From Pseudomonas synxantha BG33R (lineage in GTDB: Bacteria; Pseudomonadota; Gammaproteobacteria; Pseudomonadales; Pseudomonadaceae): 64,000 nt of DNA. The stretch covers positions 6,076,498-6,140,497 of the forward strand of contig NZ_CM001514.1 in the NCBI RefSeq assembly GCF_000263715.2. The letters run 5' to 3'. The translations under genes and the position numbers were made by a program. The notes under the pieces were generated by a model, which had not been told where the DNA came from, searched no databases, and saw nothing but the letters and a program-made list of their open reading frames with translations. Positions 30,468-39,477 of the stretch are shown here, one piece after another (position 1 is the first letter of the stretch; each line of letters starts with the position of its first letter).

Positions 30468-30557
30468 TGTGGGAGCTGGCTTGCCTGCGATAGCGGAGTG
30501 TCAAACGACAGAGATGTCGACTGTCAGGCCCTCATCGCAGGCAAGCCAGCTCCCACA
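30468..30557. repeat. REPIN between convergent genes
   Basis: The same REP cores face each other as at 25771, but the centre differs (AGTGTCAAACGACAGAGATG...). It lies between the convergent ends of xpt and the acetyl-CoA hydrolase family gene. Confidence 0.93.
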
Positions 30558-30575
30558 TTTGATTTGTGTTGCCTG

Positions 30576-32498
30576 TCAGCGGGCGGTCGCCTGTAGCCCA
30601 GCAAGCAATAACCGTTGATACAAATCCTCTTTAAACCCCTCCGGCTTATCCAGACGCATCCGTACCAGATGCTCGGGATACGCCTGCGGCTCCGGTGCAT
30701 CCAGTGCCGCCTTGCCCAACTCCAGAATCTCCGTCAGCTTGAATTTGCTCTTGAGCCAGTTCAACGCTCGCAACAAGTCCCGCTCCTCATCCGTGAAATC
30801 ACTGCCCAACGGGTATTCCGGGAACAACCGTCGATGCTTGGCCTGAATCGCCTGGAGGCGTTCCGGCGTGTTGTCCGCAAAGCGCGGATCCAGCTGGAAG
30901 TCCTTGGGCAGCTTGCCGGCCTTTTGTGCCTGCTCAATCAAGTCGCCCTGGAAACGCGAGTCTGTGATATTGAGCAGCGCTTCGATCACCTTGGCATCCG
31001 TCTGCCCGCGCAAGTCGGCAATGCCGTACTCGGTAATGACGATATCCCGCAGGTGCCGGGGAATGGTGCAGTGGCCGTACTCCCAGACAATATTGGAACT
31101 GACCTCGCCCGCCGACTCCCGCCAGCTGCGCAAAATCAGGATTGAACGCGCACCGTCCAGCGCATGCCCCTGGGCAACGAAATTGTATTGCCCGCCCACA
31201 CCGCTGAGCACGCGACCGTCTTCCAATTGGTCGGCCACGCCGGCACCGAGCAATGTGACCATGATCGCGCTGTTGATAAATCGCGCATCCAGGCGCTGCA
31301 GCCGCTTGAGTTCTTCCTGGCCGTACAGCTCGTTGATATAGCTGATGCCGGTCATGTTGAATTCGAGGCGCTTGGCGTGGGTCATTTCCTGTAAGCGCTG
31401 GTAAAAACTGCGCGGCCCTAGAAAGAAGCCGCCATGGATCGACACGCCATCGGGTTGCGCCGCATCGTCCAGGGTGCCTGCGTTGGCCTGCATCTGGGTC
31501 GCCACATCCGGGTAGACCTTGCGCCGCACAATCCCGGCATCCGCCAGCACCAACAGGCCGTTGACGAACATCTCGCTGCAACCGTAAAGACCACGGGCGA
31601 AAGGTTCGACACCGCCCTCACGGCTGATCAACGGCGCCCACTGATACACATCCAGGTCCGTCAGCAGCAATCGATAGGCTTCGTTATCGGCCTGGCGCGC
31701 CAGCAAGGCGGCAGTCAGCGCATCGCCCATGGAGCCAATGCCAATCTGCAAGGTGCCGCCGTCACGTACCAGGGTGCTGGCGTGCAGGCCTATAAAATGA
31801 TCCTGGAAGCCCACCGGCATGTTCGGCGTGGAAAACAATGTGCTGCTGTCTTTTTCATCGAGCAGGTAGTCGAACGCGTCCATGCCCAACTCGGCGTCGC
31901 CGGGCATGTACGGCAAATCGCTATGGACCTGGCCGACAACGAGGATGGTTTCCCCGGCTTCGCGGCGCTTGGCGATCATCGGCAGCAGGTCGAGGGTGAT
32001 ATCCGGGTTGCAGCTCAGGCTCAGGCGATCAGGATGCTCGGCGCTGCTGGCAACCAGTTGCGCCACCAGGTTCAGGCCGGCGGCGTTGATGTCGCGGGCG
32101 GCATGGCTGTAGTTGCTGCTGACGTAATCCTGCTGCGCCGAGGCGCTATGGAGCAGGCTGCCGGGCTGCATGAAAAACTGCTTGACCTGGATATTCTGCG
32201 GCAGGCTGTCCTTGTGCAGGTCTGCGAGGAAATCCAGCTCGGGGTAGTCACCGAACACCCGCTCGATGAACGGTTCGAGAAAGCGCTTCTGCAAGCCATC
32301 GCCCATCGTCGGGCGGCCCAGGCTCAACGCGGTGTAGATCGTCAGCGCCCGCTCCGGCAGTTTGGCAATACGCCGGTACAGCGCGTTGGCGAACAGATTG
32401 GGCTTGCCAAGACCCAGCGGCATGCCCATGTGGATATGCGCCGGCAACCGCGCCAGTACGTCGTCAACTGCTTGCTCGATTGAACACAACTGCACCAT
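30576..32498 (-). CDS. Acetyl-CoA hydrolase/transferase family protein
   Basis: A 640-aa protein of the CoA-transferase superfamily (AcetylCoA_hydro). It has the GVGGQYNFVAQGHAL signature region with ITEYGIADLRGQTD, which is shared with acetyl-CoA hydrolases and 4-hydroxybutyrate CoA-transferases. It is longer than the usual ~500 residues, with extra N- and C-terminal helical parts (SDFTDEERDLLRALNWL). The substrate acyl-CoA is not predictable. The start at 32498 has GGGAG 9 nt upstream; earlier in-frame starts lack one. Confidence 0.83.
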   Translation of the reverse strand: MVQLCSIEQAVDDVLARLPAHIHMGMPLGLGKPNLFANALYRRIAKLPERALTIYTALSLGRPTMGDGLQKRFLEPFIERVFGDYPELDFLADLHKDSLPQNIQVKQFFMQPGSLLHSASAQQDYVSSNYSHAARDINAAGLNLVAQLVASSAEHPDRLSLSCNPDITLDLLPMIAKRREAGETILVVGQVHSDLPYMPGDAELGMDAFDYLLDEKDSSTLFSTPNMPVGFQDHFIGLHASTLVRDGGTLQIGIGSMGDALTAALLARQADNEAYRLLLTDLDVYQWAPLISREGGVEPFARGLYGCSEMFVNGLLVLADAGIVRRKVYPDVATQMQANAGTLDDAAQPDGVSIHGGFFLGPRSFYQRLQEMTHAKRLEFNMTGISYINELYGQEELKRLQRLDARFINSAIMVTLLGAGVADQLEDGRVLSGVGGQYNFVAQGHALDGARSILILRSWRESAGEVSSNIVWEYGHCTIPRHLRDIVITEYGIADLRGQTDAKVIEALLNITDSRFQGDLIEQAQKAGKLPKDFQLDPRFADNTPERLQAIQAKHRRLFPEYPLGSDFTDEERDLLRALNWLKSKFKLTEILELGKAALDAPEPQAYPEHLVRMRLDKPEGFKEDLYQRLLLAGLQATAR

Positions 32499-32592
32499 CG
32501 GACTGCTCCCGAACATTCCATGAATTGGAGTTGGACCGAGCTTGCCGGGTCTTTGCTGCAATGAACAGCGTCGAAACACAAATCGCGAGCAC

Positions 32593-32619
32593 AAAAAAGC
32601 CGCTCGCAAGCGGCTTTTT
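32593..32619 (-). terminator. Rho-independent terminator of the cytochrome c5 gene
   Basis: AAAAAGCCGCTT-GCG-AAGCGGCTTTTT (read on the minus strand), 14 bp past the cytochrome stop codon. Confidence 0.92.
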
Positions 32620-32632
32620 GGCGAACTTAAGC

Positions 32633-33061
32633 TTATTTCAAACCTGACATCTTCTGGATAGCGCCCTTAAGCTCGTCATCCGAGCAATCATTGCACGTGC
32701 CTTTAGGGGGCATGGCGTTGATACCGGTGATGGCCTTGGCCAGGATGCCATCAAGGCCGCCCTGATGATCGGCGCGCTCTTTCCACGCGGCCGTATCGCC
32801 AATCTTCGGCGCGTTCAGCAGACCGGTACCATGGCACGCATTGCAGTGCTTGGCGATCACCTCATCCGGCGTTTTCGCACCACCGCCACCACCCGCTGCC
32901 ACAGCGACCTCCATGCCCTTGCACTCCTGGCCCTGGACGCAAACCTGGCCCACAGGCTCCAGGCGCTTGGCAATGTCATCATTGGTCGCAGCTTGAGCGC
33001 TGACAGCCCATAGGGCCAGTACGGTTGCTGGTGCAGCCAGCATTTTCATAATTAGGTTCAC
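32633..33061 (-). CDS. Cytochrome c5 family protein
   Basis: A 142-aa periplasmic c-type cytochrome: signal peptide (about 1-24, ending SAQA-A), a Gly-rich linker (AAGGGGGAK), one heme site CNACH (about 73-77) and the distal Met in GINAMPPKG; the C-terminal CNDCS pair is the c5 disulfide. It probably shuttles electrons to terminal oxidases. The GTG start at 33061 is preferred because GAGGGTG precedes it; an ATG at 33049 is the alternative. Confidence 0.92.
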   Translation of the reverse strand: MNLIMKMLAAPATVLALWAVSAQAATNDDIAKRLEPVGQVCVQGQECKGMEVAVAAGGGGGAKTPDEVIAKHCNACHGTGLLNAPKIGDTAAWKERADHQGGLDGILAKAITGINAMPPKGTCNDCSDDELKGAIQKMSGLK

Positions 33062-33119
33062 GCGTTCACCCTCAATGGTGGCTATTCACGCCTGCGGCCA
33101 CGGTTTCGCAGGCGGCGAA

Positions 33120-33148
33120 AGTATAACGGTTAGCCCGGGCTGCCGAAA
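33120..33148 (-). promoter_or_regulatory. Putative promoter of the cytochrome c5 gene
   Basis: On the minus strand TTTCGG (33143-33148), 17 bp and TATACT (33120-33125), 59 bp before the start codon. Confidence 0.45.
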
Positions 33149-33230
33149 CAACCCTATTAAATAAAGGGAGATACGGCCACACGGATACAGCTATGGGAGC
33201 CTCTGCAACGCTGGCAGGGCGCCTCTTTTG

Positions 33231-33779
33231 TTAAAAGTTCGCGGGCGTGGCTGCGCTGATTAGTCGCGCCGGCACATCGAACGGGTTGCGAAAACGATGG
33301 GGCTTGGTGCTTTCAAAGTAGTAGCTATCGCCAGCTTCGAGCACAAAAGTTTCAAGACCGACCACCAATTCCAGGCGACCTTCCAACAGGATCCCGGTCT
33401 CCTCGCCCTCATGGGTGAGCATTTCTTCGCCCGTGTCGGCGCCTGGCGGGTAAATTTCGTTGAGAAAGGCAATAGCCCGGCTCGGGTGCGCCCGGCCCAC
33501 CAGTTTCATGGTGACGGCACCGTCAGAGATGTCGATCAGCTCATTGGCTTTATAGACGATCTGCGTCGGTATTTCCTGGAGGATCTCCTCGGAAAAGAAC
33601 TCGACCATGGACATGGGGATACCGCCCAGCACCTTGCGCAGGGAGCTGATCGAGGGGCTGACGCTGTTTTTCTCGATCATCGAAATGGTGCTGTTGGTGA
33701 CGCCCGCGCGCTTGGCAAGCTCGCGCTGGGAAAGACCTTTGAGTTTACGGATGGATTGCAGTCGTTCGCCGACGTCCAA
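33231..33779 (-). CDS. pauR: XRE-cupin regulator PauR/PuuR type
   Basis: A 182-aa regulator with an HTH_3 domain (about 6-60, LQSIRKLKGLSQRELAKRAGVTNSTISMIEK) and a C-terminal cupin (about 108-178, GEETGILLEGRLELVVG and LEAGDSYYFESTKPHRFRNP). The position next to dadX, with the pau-like genes downstream, matches PA5301 PauR, the repressor of polyamine catabolism in P. aeruginosa. Candidate binding sites are present in this window at 45470 and 45513. Confidence 0.85.
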   Translation of the reverse strand: MDVGERLQSIRKLKGLSQRELAKRAGVTNSTISMIEKNSVSPSISSLRKVLGGIPMSMVEFFSEEILQEIPTQIVYKANELIDISDGAVTMKLVGRAHPSRAIAFLNEIYPPGADTGEEMLTHEGEETGILLEGRLELVVGLETFVLEAGDSYYFESTKPHRFRNPFDVPARLISAATPANF

Positions 33780-33895
33780 TGCAGGAGCCTCCTAGGATTC
33801 AGGCTTTGTTGTAATTGAGCGTTATCATGGCGACAGCGTTCAGTATTTACAACACTTGGGCCTAAATCCCGGGCAGCTGCATTCGTACCCGGCCA

Positions 33896-34969
33896 TCAAG
33901 CGCCGCAATAGAGCCTTGGCACCCGGCGCAGGTTGCAGAAAATCTGGTACGGAATGGTATCGGCAGCAGTGGCGACGTCACTGGCGAGGATGTTCTTGCC
34001 CCACAACTCCACGGTTGAGCCAAGGCCCGCTTGGGGTAAGTCGGTGAGGTCGACACACAGCATGTCCATGGACACGCGCCCCAGCAGTTGGCTGCGCTGG
34101 CCCGCCACCAGCACCGGCGTACCGGTTGGCGCGTGGCGGGGGTAACCGTCGGCATAGCCCATGGCAACCACTCCGATGCGCATCGGCTTGGGCGTGACAA
34201 ACCTGGCGCCATAGCCCACGGGTTCGCCAGCCGGCAGTTCGCGTACACAAATGATTTTGGACTCCAGGGTCATCACCGGCTGCAACCGTGCGGCAAAGGC
34301 CTGGTCTTCGCCAAATGGCGTTGCGCCGTAGAGCATGATGCCAGGGCGTACCCAGTCGCTGGCCACGCCTGGCCAGCCTAATACAGATGGGGAGTTACGC
34401 AGGCTGACTTCGGCAGCCAAGCCTTGGCGAGCTGCTTCGAATACCGTGACTTGTTCGTTGCTGCTGACGCAATCGAGCTCATCGGCGCGGGCAAAATGGC
34501 TCATCAACACGATCTTCGCGACTTTGCCGCTGGCCAGCAGGCGCTGGTAAGCCTCTTGATAATCCTTGGGGTGCAAGCCGACACGGTGCATGCCCGAGTC
34601 CAGCTTGAGCCACACGGTCAGTGGTTTGCTCAGTTTGGCCTGTTCGATGGCCTCAAGCTGCCACAACGAATGCACCACACACCACAAATCCTGTTCGATG
34701 ATCAGCGGCAACTCGTCCGCCTCAAAAAAGCCTTCCAGCAACAGCACCGGCGCGCGAATGCCGGCGGCACGCAGTTCCAGGGCTTCCTCGATGCATGCCA
34801 CGGCAAACCCGTCGGCTTCGGTTTCCAGTGCCTGGGCCACGCGCACGGCACCATGGCCGTAGGCATCCGCCTTGATCACGGCGAGCGCCTTGGCCCCCGT
34901 GACTTCACGGGCCAATTGGTAGTTGTGGCGCAGGGCTTGAAGGTCGATCAGGGCACGGGCTGGACGCAT
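33896..34969 (-). CDS. dadX: Catabolic alanine racemase
   Basis: Converts L-Ala to D-Ala, which DadA then oxidises. A 357-aa PLP enzyme: K33 in [10 protein letters not shown] forms the Schiff base and Y253 is the second catalytic base. The [17 protein letters not shown] start matches DadX. It lies downstream of dadA and a RidA-family gene on the same strand (dadA-ridA-dadX), the known operon order. Confidence 0.96.
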   Translation of the reverse strand: MRPARALIDLQALRHNYQLAREVTGAKALAVIKADAYGHGAVRVAQALETEADGFAVACIEEALELRAAGIRAPVLLLEGFFEADELPLIIEQDLWCVVHSLWQLEAIEQAKLSKPLTVWLKLDSGMHRVGLHPKDYQEAYQRLLASGKVAKIVLMSHFARADELDCVSSNEQVTVFEAARQGLAAEVSLRNSPSVLGWPGVASDWVRPGIMLYGATPFGEDQAFAARLQPVMTLESKIICVRELPAGEPVGYGARFVTPKPMRIGVVAMGYADGYPRHAPTGTPVLVAGQRSQLLGRVSMDMLCVDLTDLPQAGLGSTVELWGKNILASDVATAADTIPYQIFCNLRRVPRLYCGA

Positions 34970-35047
34970 GGCGGCAGGCTTCTAGGCAGCAAGGTGAAGA
35001 AAAACCGGTGCCGACCAACAACGTCGGCGCCGGGAGAGGGATCGTTG

Positions 35048-35401
35048 CTAAGGCAGCGCCGCCACGACGGACAGCTCTACCAGGATTTGCGGCTCGCACA
35101 ATTTGGCTTCAACCGTGGCACGGGCCGGGGCGACGCCTTTGGGCAGCCACTTGTCCCACACCGCGTTCATGCCGGCGAAGTCGGCGTCGATATCCTTCAG
35201 GTAGATGGTCACCGACAGCAACCTGGACTTGTCGGTACCGGCCAGGTCCAGTAAACGCTCGATATTGACCAGGGTTTCACGGGTCTGCTGTTCAATCCCG
35301 GCACTCAGGTCGTCGCCGACTTGCCCGGCCAGATACACGGTACCGCTGTGAACCACGATCTGGCTCATGCGCTCATTGGTGAGCTGGCGCTGGATTGACA
35401 T
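35048..35401 (-). CDS. RidA-family enamine/imine deaminase of the dad operon
   Basis: A 117-aa trimeric YjgF/RidA protein ([45 protein letters not shown] carries the conserved Arg). It hydrolyses reactive enamines/imines; here the likely source is imines from DadA, or 2-aminoacrylate made by PLP enzymes such as DadX. The start at 35401 uses CAGGAG, which lies inside the end of dadA: the two genes overlap by 29 bp. Confidence 0.9.
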   Translation of the reverse strand: MSIQRQLTNERMSQIVVHSGTVYLAGQVGDDLSAGIEQQTRETLVNIERLLDLAGTDKSRLLSVTIYLKDIDADFAGMNAVWDKWLPKGVAPARATVEAKLCEPQILVELSVVAALP

Positions 35402-36674
35402 GTTGTGCGGACTCCTGGTGATTGCCATAACGGGAAATATCGAGGCCGGCGGCGCTGATCTGCGGCGTTTTCTTTGCCATCAGGTCGGCCAGCAAACGAC
35501 CGGAACCACAGGCCATGGTCCAGCCGAGCGTGCCGTGACCGGTATTCAGGAACAGGTTCTTGAATGGGGTGGCACCGACAATCGGCGTGCCGTCGGGCGT
35601 GGTCGGGCGCAAGCCGGTCCAGAAACTGGCTTGGGCCAAATCGCCGCCCTGAGGATAAAGGTCGTTGACGATCATCTCCAGGGTTTCACGTCGGCGTGGG
35701 TTCAGCGACAGGTCAAAACCGGCTATTTCAGCCATGCCGCCGACACGAATGCGGTTGTCGAAACGGGTGATCGCGACCTTGTAGGTCTCATCGAGAATGG
35801 TCGAGGTGGGCGCCATTGCCGGGTTGGTGATCGGTACGGTCAGCGAGTAGCCCTTGAGCGGGTAGACCGGCGCCTTGATCCCCAGTGGCTTGAGCAGCTT
35901 CGGCGAGTAACTGCCGAGGGCCAGTACATAGCGGTCGGCGGTTTCCAGCTTGCCGTCGATCCACACACCGTTAATGCGATCACCGGCGTAATCGAGGCGC
36001 TGGATGTCCTGCTCGAAACGGAACTCCACGCCCAACTGCCTGCACATCTCGGCCAGGCGCGTGGTGAACATCTGGCAGTCGCCCGTCTGGTCGTTCGGCA
36101 GCCGCAAAGCACCGGCGAGGATATCCGTGACGCTGGCCAGGGCCGGTTCAACGCGGGCAATACCGGCGCGATCAAGCAATTCGAACGGCACGCCGGACTC
36201 TTTCAACACCGCGATATCCTTGGCGGCACCGTCAAGTTGGGCCTGGGTGCGGAACAGCTGGGTCGTACCGAGGCTGCGGCCTTCGTAGGCAATGCCGGTC
36301 TCGGCACGCAATTCGTCGAGGCAGTCGCGGCTGTACTCGGACAGGCGCACCATGCGCTCCTTGTTCACCGCATAGCGGCTGGCCGTGCAGTTGCGCAGCA
36401 TCTGCGCCATCCACAGGTATTGATCGATATCGGCGGTTGCCTTGATCGCCAGCGGCGCGTGGCGCTGCAGCAACCACTTGATCGCCTTGAGCGGCACACC
36501 CGGCGCGGCCCATGGCGAGGCGTAGCCAGGGGACACCTGGCCGGCGTTGGCGAAACTGGTTTCCATGGCAGCGGCAGGCTGACGGTCGACCACCACGACA
36601 TCGAAGCCGGCCCGCGCCAAATAGTAGGCACTGGTCACCCCAATGACACCGCTACCCAAGACCAGAACGCGCAT
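35373..36674 (-). CDS. dadA: D-amino acid dehydrogenase, small subunit
   Basis: FAD enzyme oxidising D-alanine (and other D-amino acids) to the 2-oxo acid, feeding electrons to the membrane quinone pool. A 433-aa protein with the dinucleotide-binding start [30 protein letters not shown] (1-30), and [14 protein letters not shown] and [16 protein letters not shown] near the C-terminus. First gene of the dad operon, divergent from lrp, which activates it in P. aeruginosa. Confidence 0.97.
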   Translation of the reverse strand: MRVLVLGSGVIGVTSAYYLARAGFDVVVVDRQPAAAMETSFANAGQVSPGYASPWAAPGVPLKAIKWLLQRHAPLAIKATADIDQYLWMAQMLRNCTASRYAVNKERMVRLSEYSRDCLDELRAETGIAYEGRSLGTTQLFRTQAQLDGAAKDIAVLKESGVPFELLDRAGIARVEPALASVTDILAGALRLPNDQTGDCQMFTTRLAEMCRQLGVEFRFEQDIQRLDYAGDRINGVWIDGKLETADRYVLALGSYSPKLLKPLGIKAPVYPLKGYSLTVPITNPAMAPTSTILDETYKVAITRFDNRIRVGGMAEIAGFDLSLNPRRRETLEMIVNDLYPQGGDLAQASFWTGLRPTTPDGTPIVGATPFKNLFLNTGHGTLGWTMACGSGRLLADLMAKKTPQISAAGLDISRYGNHQESAQHVNPAPAHQ

Positions 36675-36763
36675 TTTTATATCCTCATCACGGGCTTAGC
36701 CGCTGACGTGTGTTATTCGAGCAATGATGGGCGCAGTGTAAAAAACAATCACCAGTGCATTTC

Positions 36764-36792
36764 ACTATATAAATGCCTATATTTGGCGACAA
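36764..36792 (-). promoter_or_regulatory. Putative dadA promoter in the dadA/lrp control region
   Basis: On the minus strand TTGTCG (36787-36792), 17 bp and TATAGT (36764-36769). The surrounding 36738-36800 is AT-rich, as expected for Lrp binding; the opposite strand carries TATATT at 36778-36783, possibly the lrp -10, so the promoters overlap. Confidence 0.5.
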
Positions 36793-36830
36793 TTCTTGGC
36801 AAAAACCCTTTTCACAGAGGCGTATCCCCT

Positions 36831-37319
36831 ATGCGTACCAACACCCAGACCAAGCGGGAGCTGGACAAGATCGACCGCAATATCCTGCGCATCCTGCAAA
36901 CCGACGGGCGCATTTCGTTCACGGAGCTGGGGGAAAAGGTCGGGCTGTCCACCACTCCCTGTACCGAGCGGGTGCGGCGCCTGGAGCGCGAAGGGATCAT
37001 CATGGGCTACAACGCGCGGCTCAACCCGCAGCATTTGAAAGGCAGCCTGCTGGTATTTGTCGAGATCAGCCTGGATTACAAGTCTGGCGACACCTTTGAA
37101 GAGTTTCGCCGCGCCGTGCTGAAACTGCCTCATGTGCTGGAGTGCCACTTGGTATCAGGGGACTTCGACTACCTGGTGAAAGCGCGCATTTCGGAGATGG
37201 CTTCGTACCGCAAGTTGCTCGGCGATATCCTGCTCAAGTTGCCCCATGTGCGCGAATCCAAGAGCTATATCGTGATGGAAGAGGTGAAGGAGAGCCTGAA
37301 CCTGCCGATCCCCGATTGA
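36831..37319 (+). CDS. lrp: Leucine-responsive regulatory protein Lrp
   Basis: A 162-aa Lrp/AsnC regulator: an N-terminal HTH (about 10-60, LDKIDRNILRILQTDGRISFTELGEKVGLSTTPCTERVRRLE) and a C-terminal RAM ligand domain (about 70-155, with VLECHLVSGDFDYLVKA). It is the L-alanine-responsive activator of dadAX in Pseudomonas. The ATG at 36831 has AGAGG about 10 nt upstream. Confidence 0.95.
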   Translation: MRTNTQTKRELDKIDRNILRILQTDGRISFTELGEKVGLSTTPCTERVRRLEREGIIMGYNARLNPQHLKGSLLVFVEISLDYKSGDTFEEFRRAVLKLPHVLECHLVSGDFDYLVKARISEMASYRKLLGDILLKLPHVRESKSYIVMEEVKESLNLPIPD

Positions 37320-37324
37320 CTCAG

Positions 37325-37678
37325 TCAGACCAGCACTTGCCGGGTACTCGCCATGTACTCGTGGATCTGCTTCTCGACCCGCGGATGAATCAGCTCAACC
37401 GGTCGGCGCCCATTGGGGCATGGCAAGGTCTTGGTGGTGCCAAACAGGCGACAGATCAGTGGCCGCTCGTCATACACCGTGCACCCATGGGGCCCCAGGT
37501 GCACGCAGTTCAGCTCATCCATGGCGGCCTCCTGCTCGGCGGCCGTCTTGCGTGGCAGGCGCGACATTTCCTCAGGCGAAGTGGTCACCGGCCCACAGCA
37601 GTCATGGCAACCCGGAACACATTCAAATGAAGGAATCTGTCTGCGCAGCGCGCTGACTTTCTGACTGTTGCAACTCAT
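37325..37678 (-). CDS. YkgJ family cysteine-cluster protein
   Basis: A 117-aa protein rich in Cys: CVPGCHDCCGPV, LNCVHLGPHGCTVYDERPLICRLFG and LPCPNG, the pattern of the putative zinc- or iron-chelating YkgJ/FliB-like family. The function is unknown. It is convergent with lrp (5 bp apart) and divergent from the pauB4-like gene. Confidence 0.88.
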   Translation of the reverse strand: MSCNSQKVSALRRQIPSFECVPGCHDCCGPVTTSPEEMSRLPRKTAAEQEAAMDELNCVHLGPHGCTVYDERPLICRLFGTTKTLPCPNGRRPVELIHPRVEKQIHEYMASTRQVLV

Positions 37679-37793
37679 CGAAACACATACCCAACGGCGA
37701 ATAGGCGTGGATTCTGACGCAAAACGCAGCGCGCAGACAGCTTCATCGGACCGCTGTATCCTGCGTCAAATTTTCCAAACAGGGAGGCTCCCC

Positions 37794-39086
37794 ATGACCG
37801 CCAGCGCCCGGCATACCGCGTCCTACTACGCCGCCAGCAGCGTGCCGCACCCCGAATACCCGGCGTTGACAGGCGAGCTGCGCGCCGATGTATGCGTGAT
37901 TGGCGCAGGGTATTCCGGGCTCAACACGGCTTTGGAGCTGGCCGAGCGCGGCTTCAGCGTGGTGGTGCTGGAAGCACGCAGAATCGGCTGGGGCGCCAGC
38001 GGGCGTAATGGCGGCCAGTTGATTCGCGGCGTCGGCCACGGGCTGGATCAGTTCGCGTCCGTGATCGGCAGTGACGGCGTGCGCCAGATGAAGCTGATGG
38101 GGCTGGAAGCCGTGGAGATCGTGCGTGAACGCGTAGAACGCTTCCAGATTCCCTGCGACCTGACCTGGGGCTACTGCGACCTGGCCAACAAACCCCGTGA
38201 TTTGCAGGGCCTGGCGCAAGATGCCGAAGAACTGCGCAGCCTGGGCTACCGCCACGAGGTTCGCCTGCTGCAAGCCAGCCAGATGAGCAGCGTGATCGGC
38301 TCCGAGCGCTATGTGGGCGGCATGATCGACATGGGCTCTGGTCACCTGCACCCACTGAACCTGGCGCTGGGCGAGGCGGCCGCCGCGCAGCAGTTGGGCG
38401 TGAAGTTGTTCGAGCAGTCTGAAGTGACGCGCATCGACTACGGCCCCGACGTCAAGGTGCACACCGCCCAGGGCCACGTACGTGCCAAGACCCTGGTGCT
38501 GTGCTGCAACGCCTACCTGAATGGGCTCAACCCGCAGTTGAGTGGCAAGGTACTACCGGCCGGCAGCTACATCATCGCCACCGAGCCCTTGAGTGAAGCG
38601 CAAGCGACCCGCCTGCTGCCGCAGAACATGGCCGTGTGTGACCAGCGCGTGACGGTAGACTACTTCCGCCTGTCCGCCGACCGCCGCCTGTTGTTCGGCG
38701 GCGCCTGCCACTATTCCGGACGCGACCCCAAGGATATCGGCGCCTATATGCGACCGAAAATGTTGCAGGTATTCCCGCAACTGGCCGACGTGAAGATCGA
38801 CTACCAGTGGGGCGGCATGATCGGCATCGGCGCCAACCGCCTGCCGCAGATCGGCCGGTTGGCGGATCAACCCAATGTGTATTACGCCCAGGCTTACGCG
38901 GGTCATGGCCTGAATGCCACGCACCTTGCGGGCAGGTTGCTCGGCGAAGCCATCAGCGGCCAGCAACAGGGGCGTTTCGACCTGTTCGCTCAGGTGCCGC
39001 ACATCACCTTCCCCGGTGGCAAACACTTGCGTTCACCGCTGCTGGCGCTAGGGATGCTCTGGCACCGCCTCAAAGAACTGGTCTGA
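37794..39086 (+). CDS. pauB4: FAD-dependent oxidoreductase, PauB4/PuuB-like gamma-glutamylpolyamine oxidase
   Basis: A 430-aa DAO-family flavoprotein: the Rossmann motif VCVIGAGYSGLNTALELAE (about 32-50), the FAD-contacting GWGASGRNGGQL and the C-terminal YYAQAYAGHGLNATHLAGRLL. Close relatives (PuuB, PauB, OrdL) oxidise gamma-glutamyl-putrescine-type amines. Position and sequence fit PA5309 PauB4. The start at 37794 has AGGGAGG 8 nt upstream. The substrate is inferred from context. Confidence 0.82.
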   Translation: MTASARHTASYYAASSVPHPEYPALTGELRADVCVIGAGYSGLNTALELAERGFSVVVLEARRIGWGASGRNGGQLIRGVGHGLDQFASVIGSDGVRQMKLMGLEAVEIVRERVERFQIPCDLTWGYCDLANKPRDLQGLAQDAEELRSLGYRHEVRLLQASQMSSVIGSERYVGGMIDMGSGHLHPLNLALGEAAAAQQLGVKLFEQSEVTRIDYGPDVKVHTAQGHVRAKTLVLCCNAYLNGLNPQLSGKVLPAGSYIIATEPLSEAQATRLLPQNMAVCDQRVTVDYFRLSADRRLLFGGACHYSGRDPKDIGAYMRPKMLQVFPQLADVKIDYQWGGMIGIGANRLPQIGRLADQPNVYYAQAYAGHGLNATHLAGRLLGEAISGQQQGRFDLFAQVPHITFPGGKHLRSPLLALGMLWHRLKELV

Positions 39087-39311
39087 TCAACTGCGCCAGA
39101 ACGGCTTCAAGCCTTCCTGGCGCGCCTGTTCAGCGGTCAAACCCACGTCCAGCAGCTGCTCGCGGGTCAGCGTAAGCAACGCCTTGCGCGTGTGACGACG
39201 GTGCCAGAACAGGCTCCAGCGGCTGCCGACAGGCGCAGTCGTTGCCCGCTCCTGCCCTGCTTCCAGTTCTTGGCTGTGTAGCGCCAGCCGCACATCGCTC
39301 ATGCCGTTCAT
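39087..39311 (-). CDS. DUF1127 domain protein
   Basis: A 74-aa basic small protein; the C-terminal DUF1127 motif reads WHRRHTRKALLTLTREQLLDVGLTAEQARQEGLKPFW. Such YjiS-like proteins are often encoded beside MocR or LysR regulators and are stress-induced; some bind RNA. The start at 39311 (MNGMSDVRL) has GAGGGG 8 nt upstream. Divergent from the MocR gene across a repeat-bearing control region. Confidence 0.85.
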   Translation of the reverse strand: MNGMSDVRLALHSQELEAGQERATTAPVGSRWSLFWHRRHTRKALLTLTREQLLDVGLTAEQARQEGLKPFWRS

Positions 39312-39373
39312 TTTGCTGCCCCTCGTTGGCTTGTTGCCTTGAGTGACTAGGATGGGGGCACGGGCAAAACCAT

Positions 39374-39454
39374 TACAGATCCAGCCTGTTTTTATTAAAT
39401 CCATACAGATACTGCCTATGGACGGCTGAATCCTGTATTTTCCCTCTATCTGTA
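39374..39454. promoter_or_regulatory. TACAGAT repeats, likely MocR operator
   Basis: TACAGAT occurs at 39374-39380 and 39404-39410, exactly 30 bp apart, and inverted as ATCTGTA at 39448-39454. The three sit in the 166-bp divergent region between the DUF1127 gene and the MocR gene. Direct plus inverted half-sites are the usual design for MocR/GntR proteins. Confidence 0.6.
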
Positions 39455-39477
39455 CTGGTCTATCAGGAGCGGCCGCC

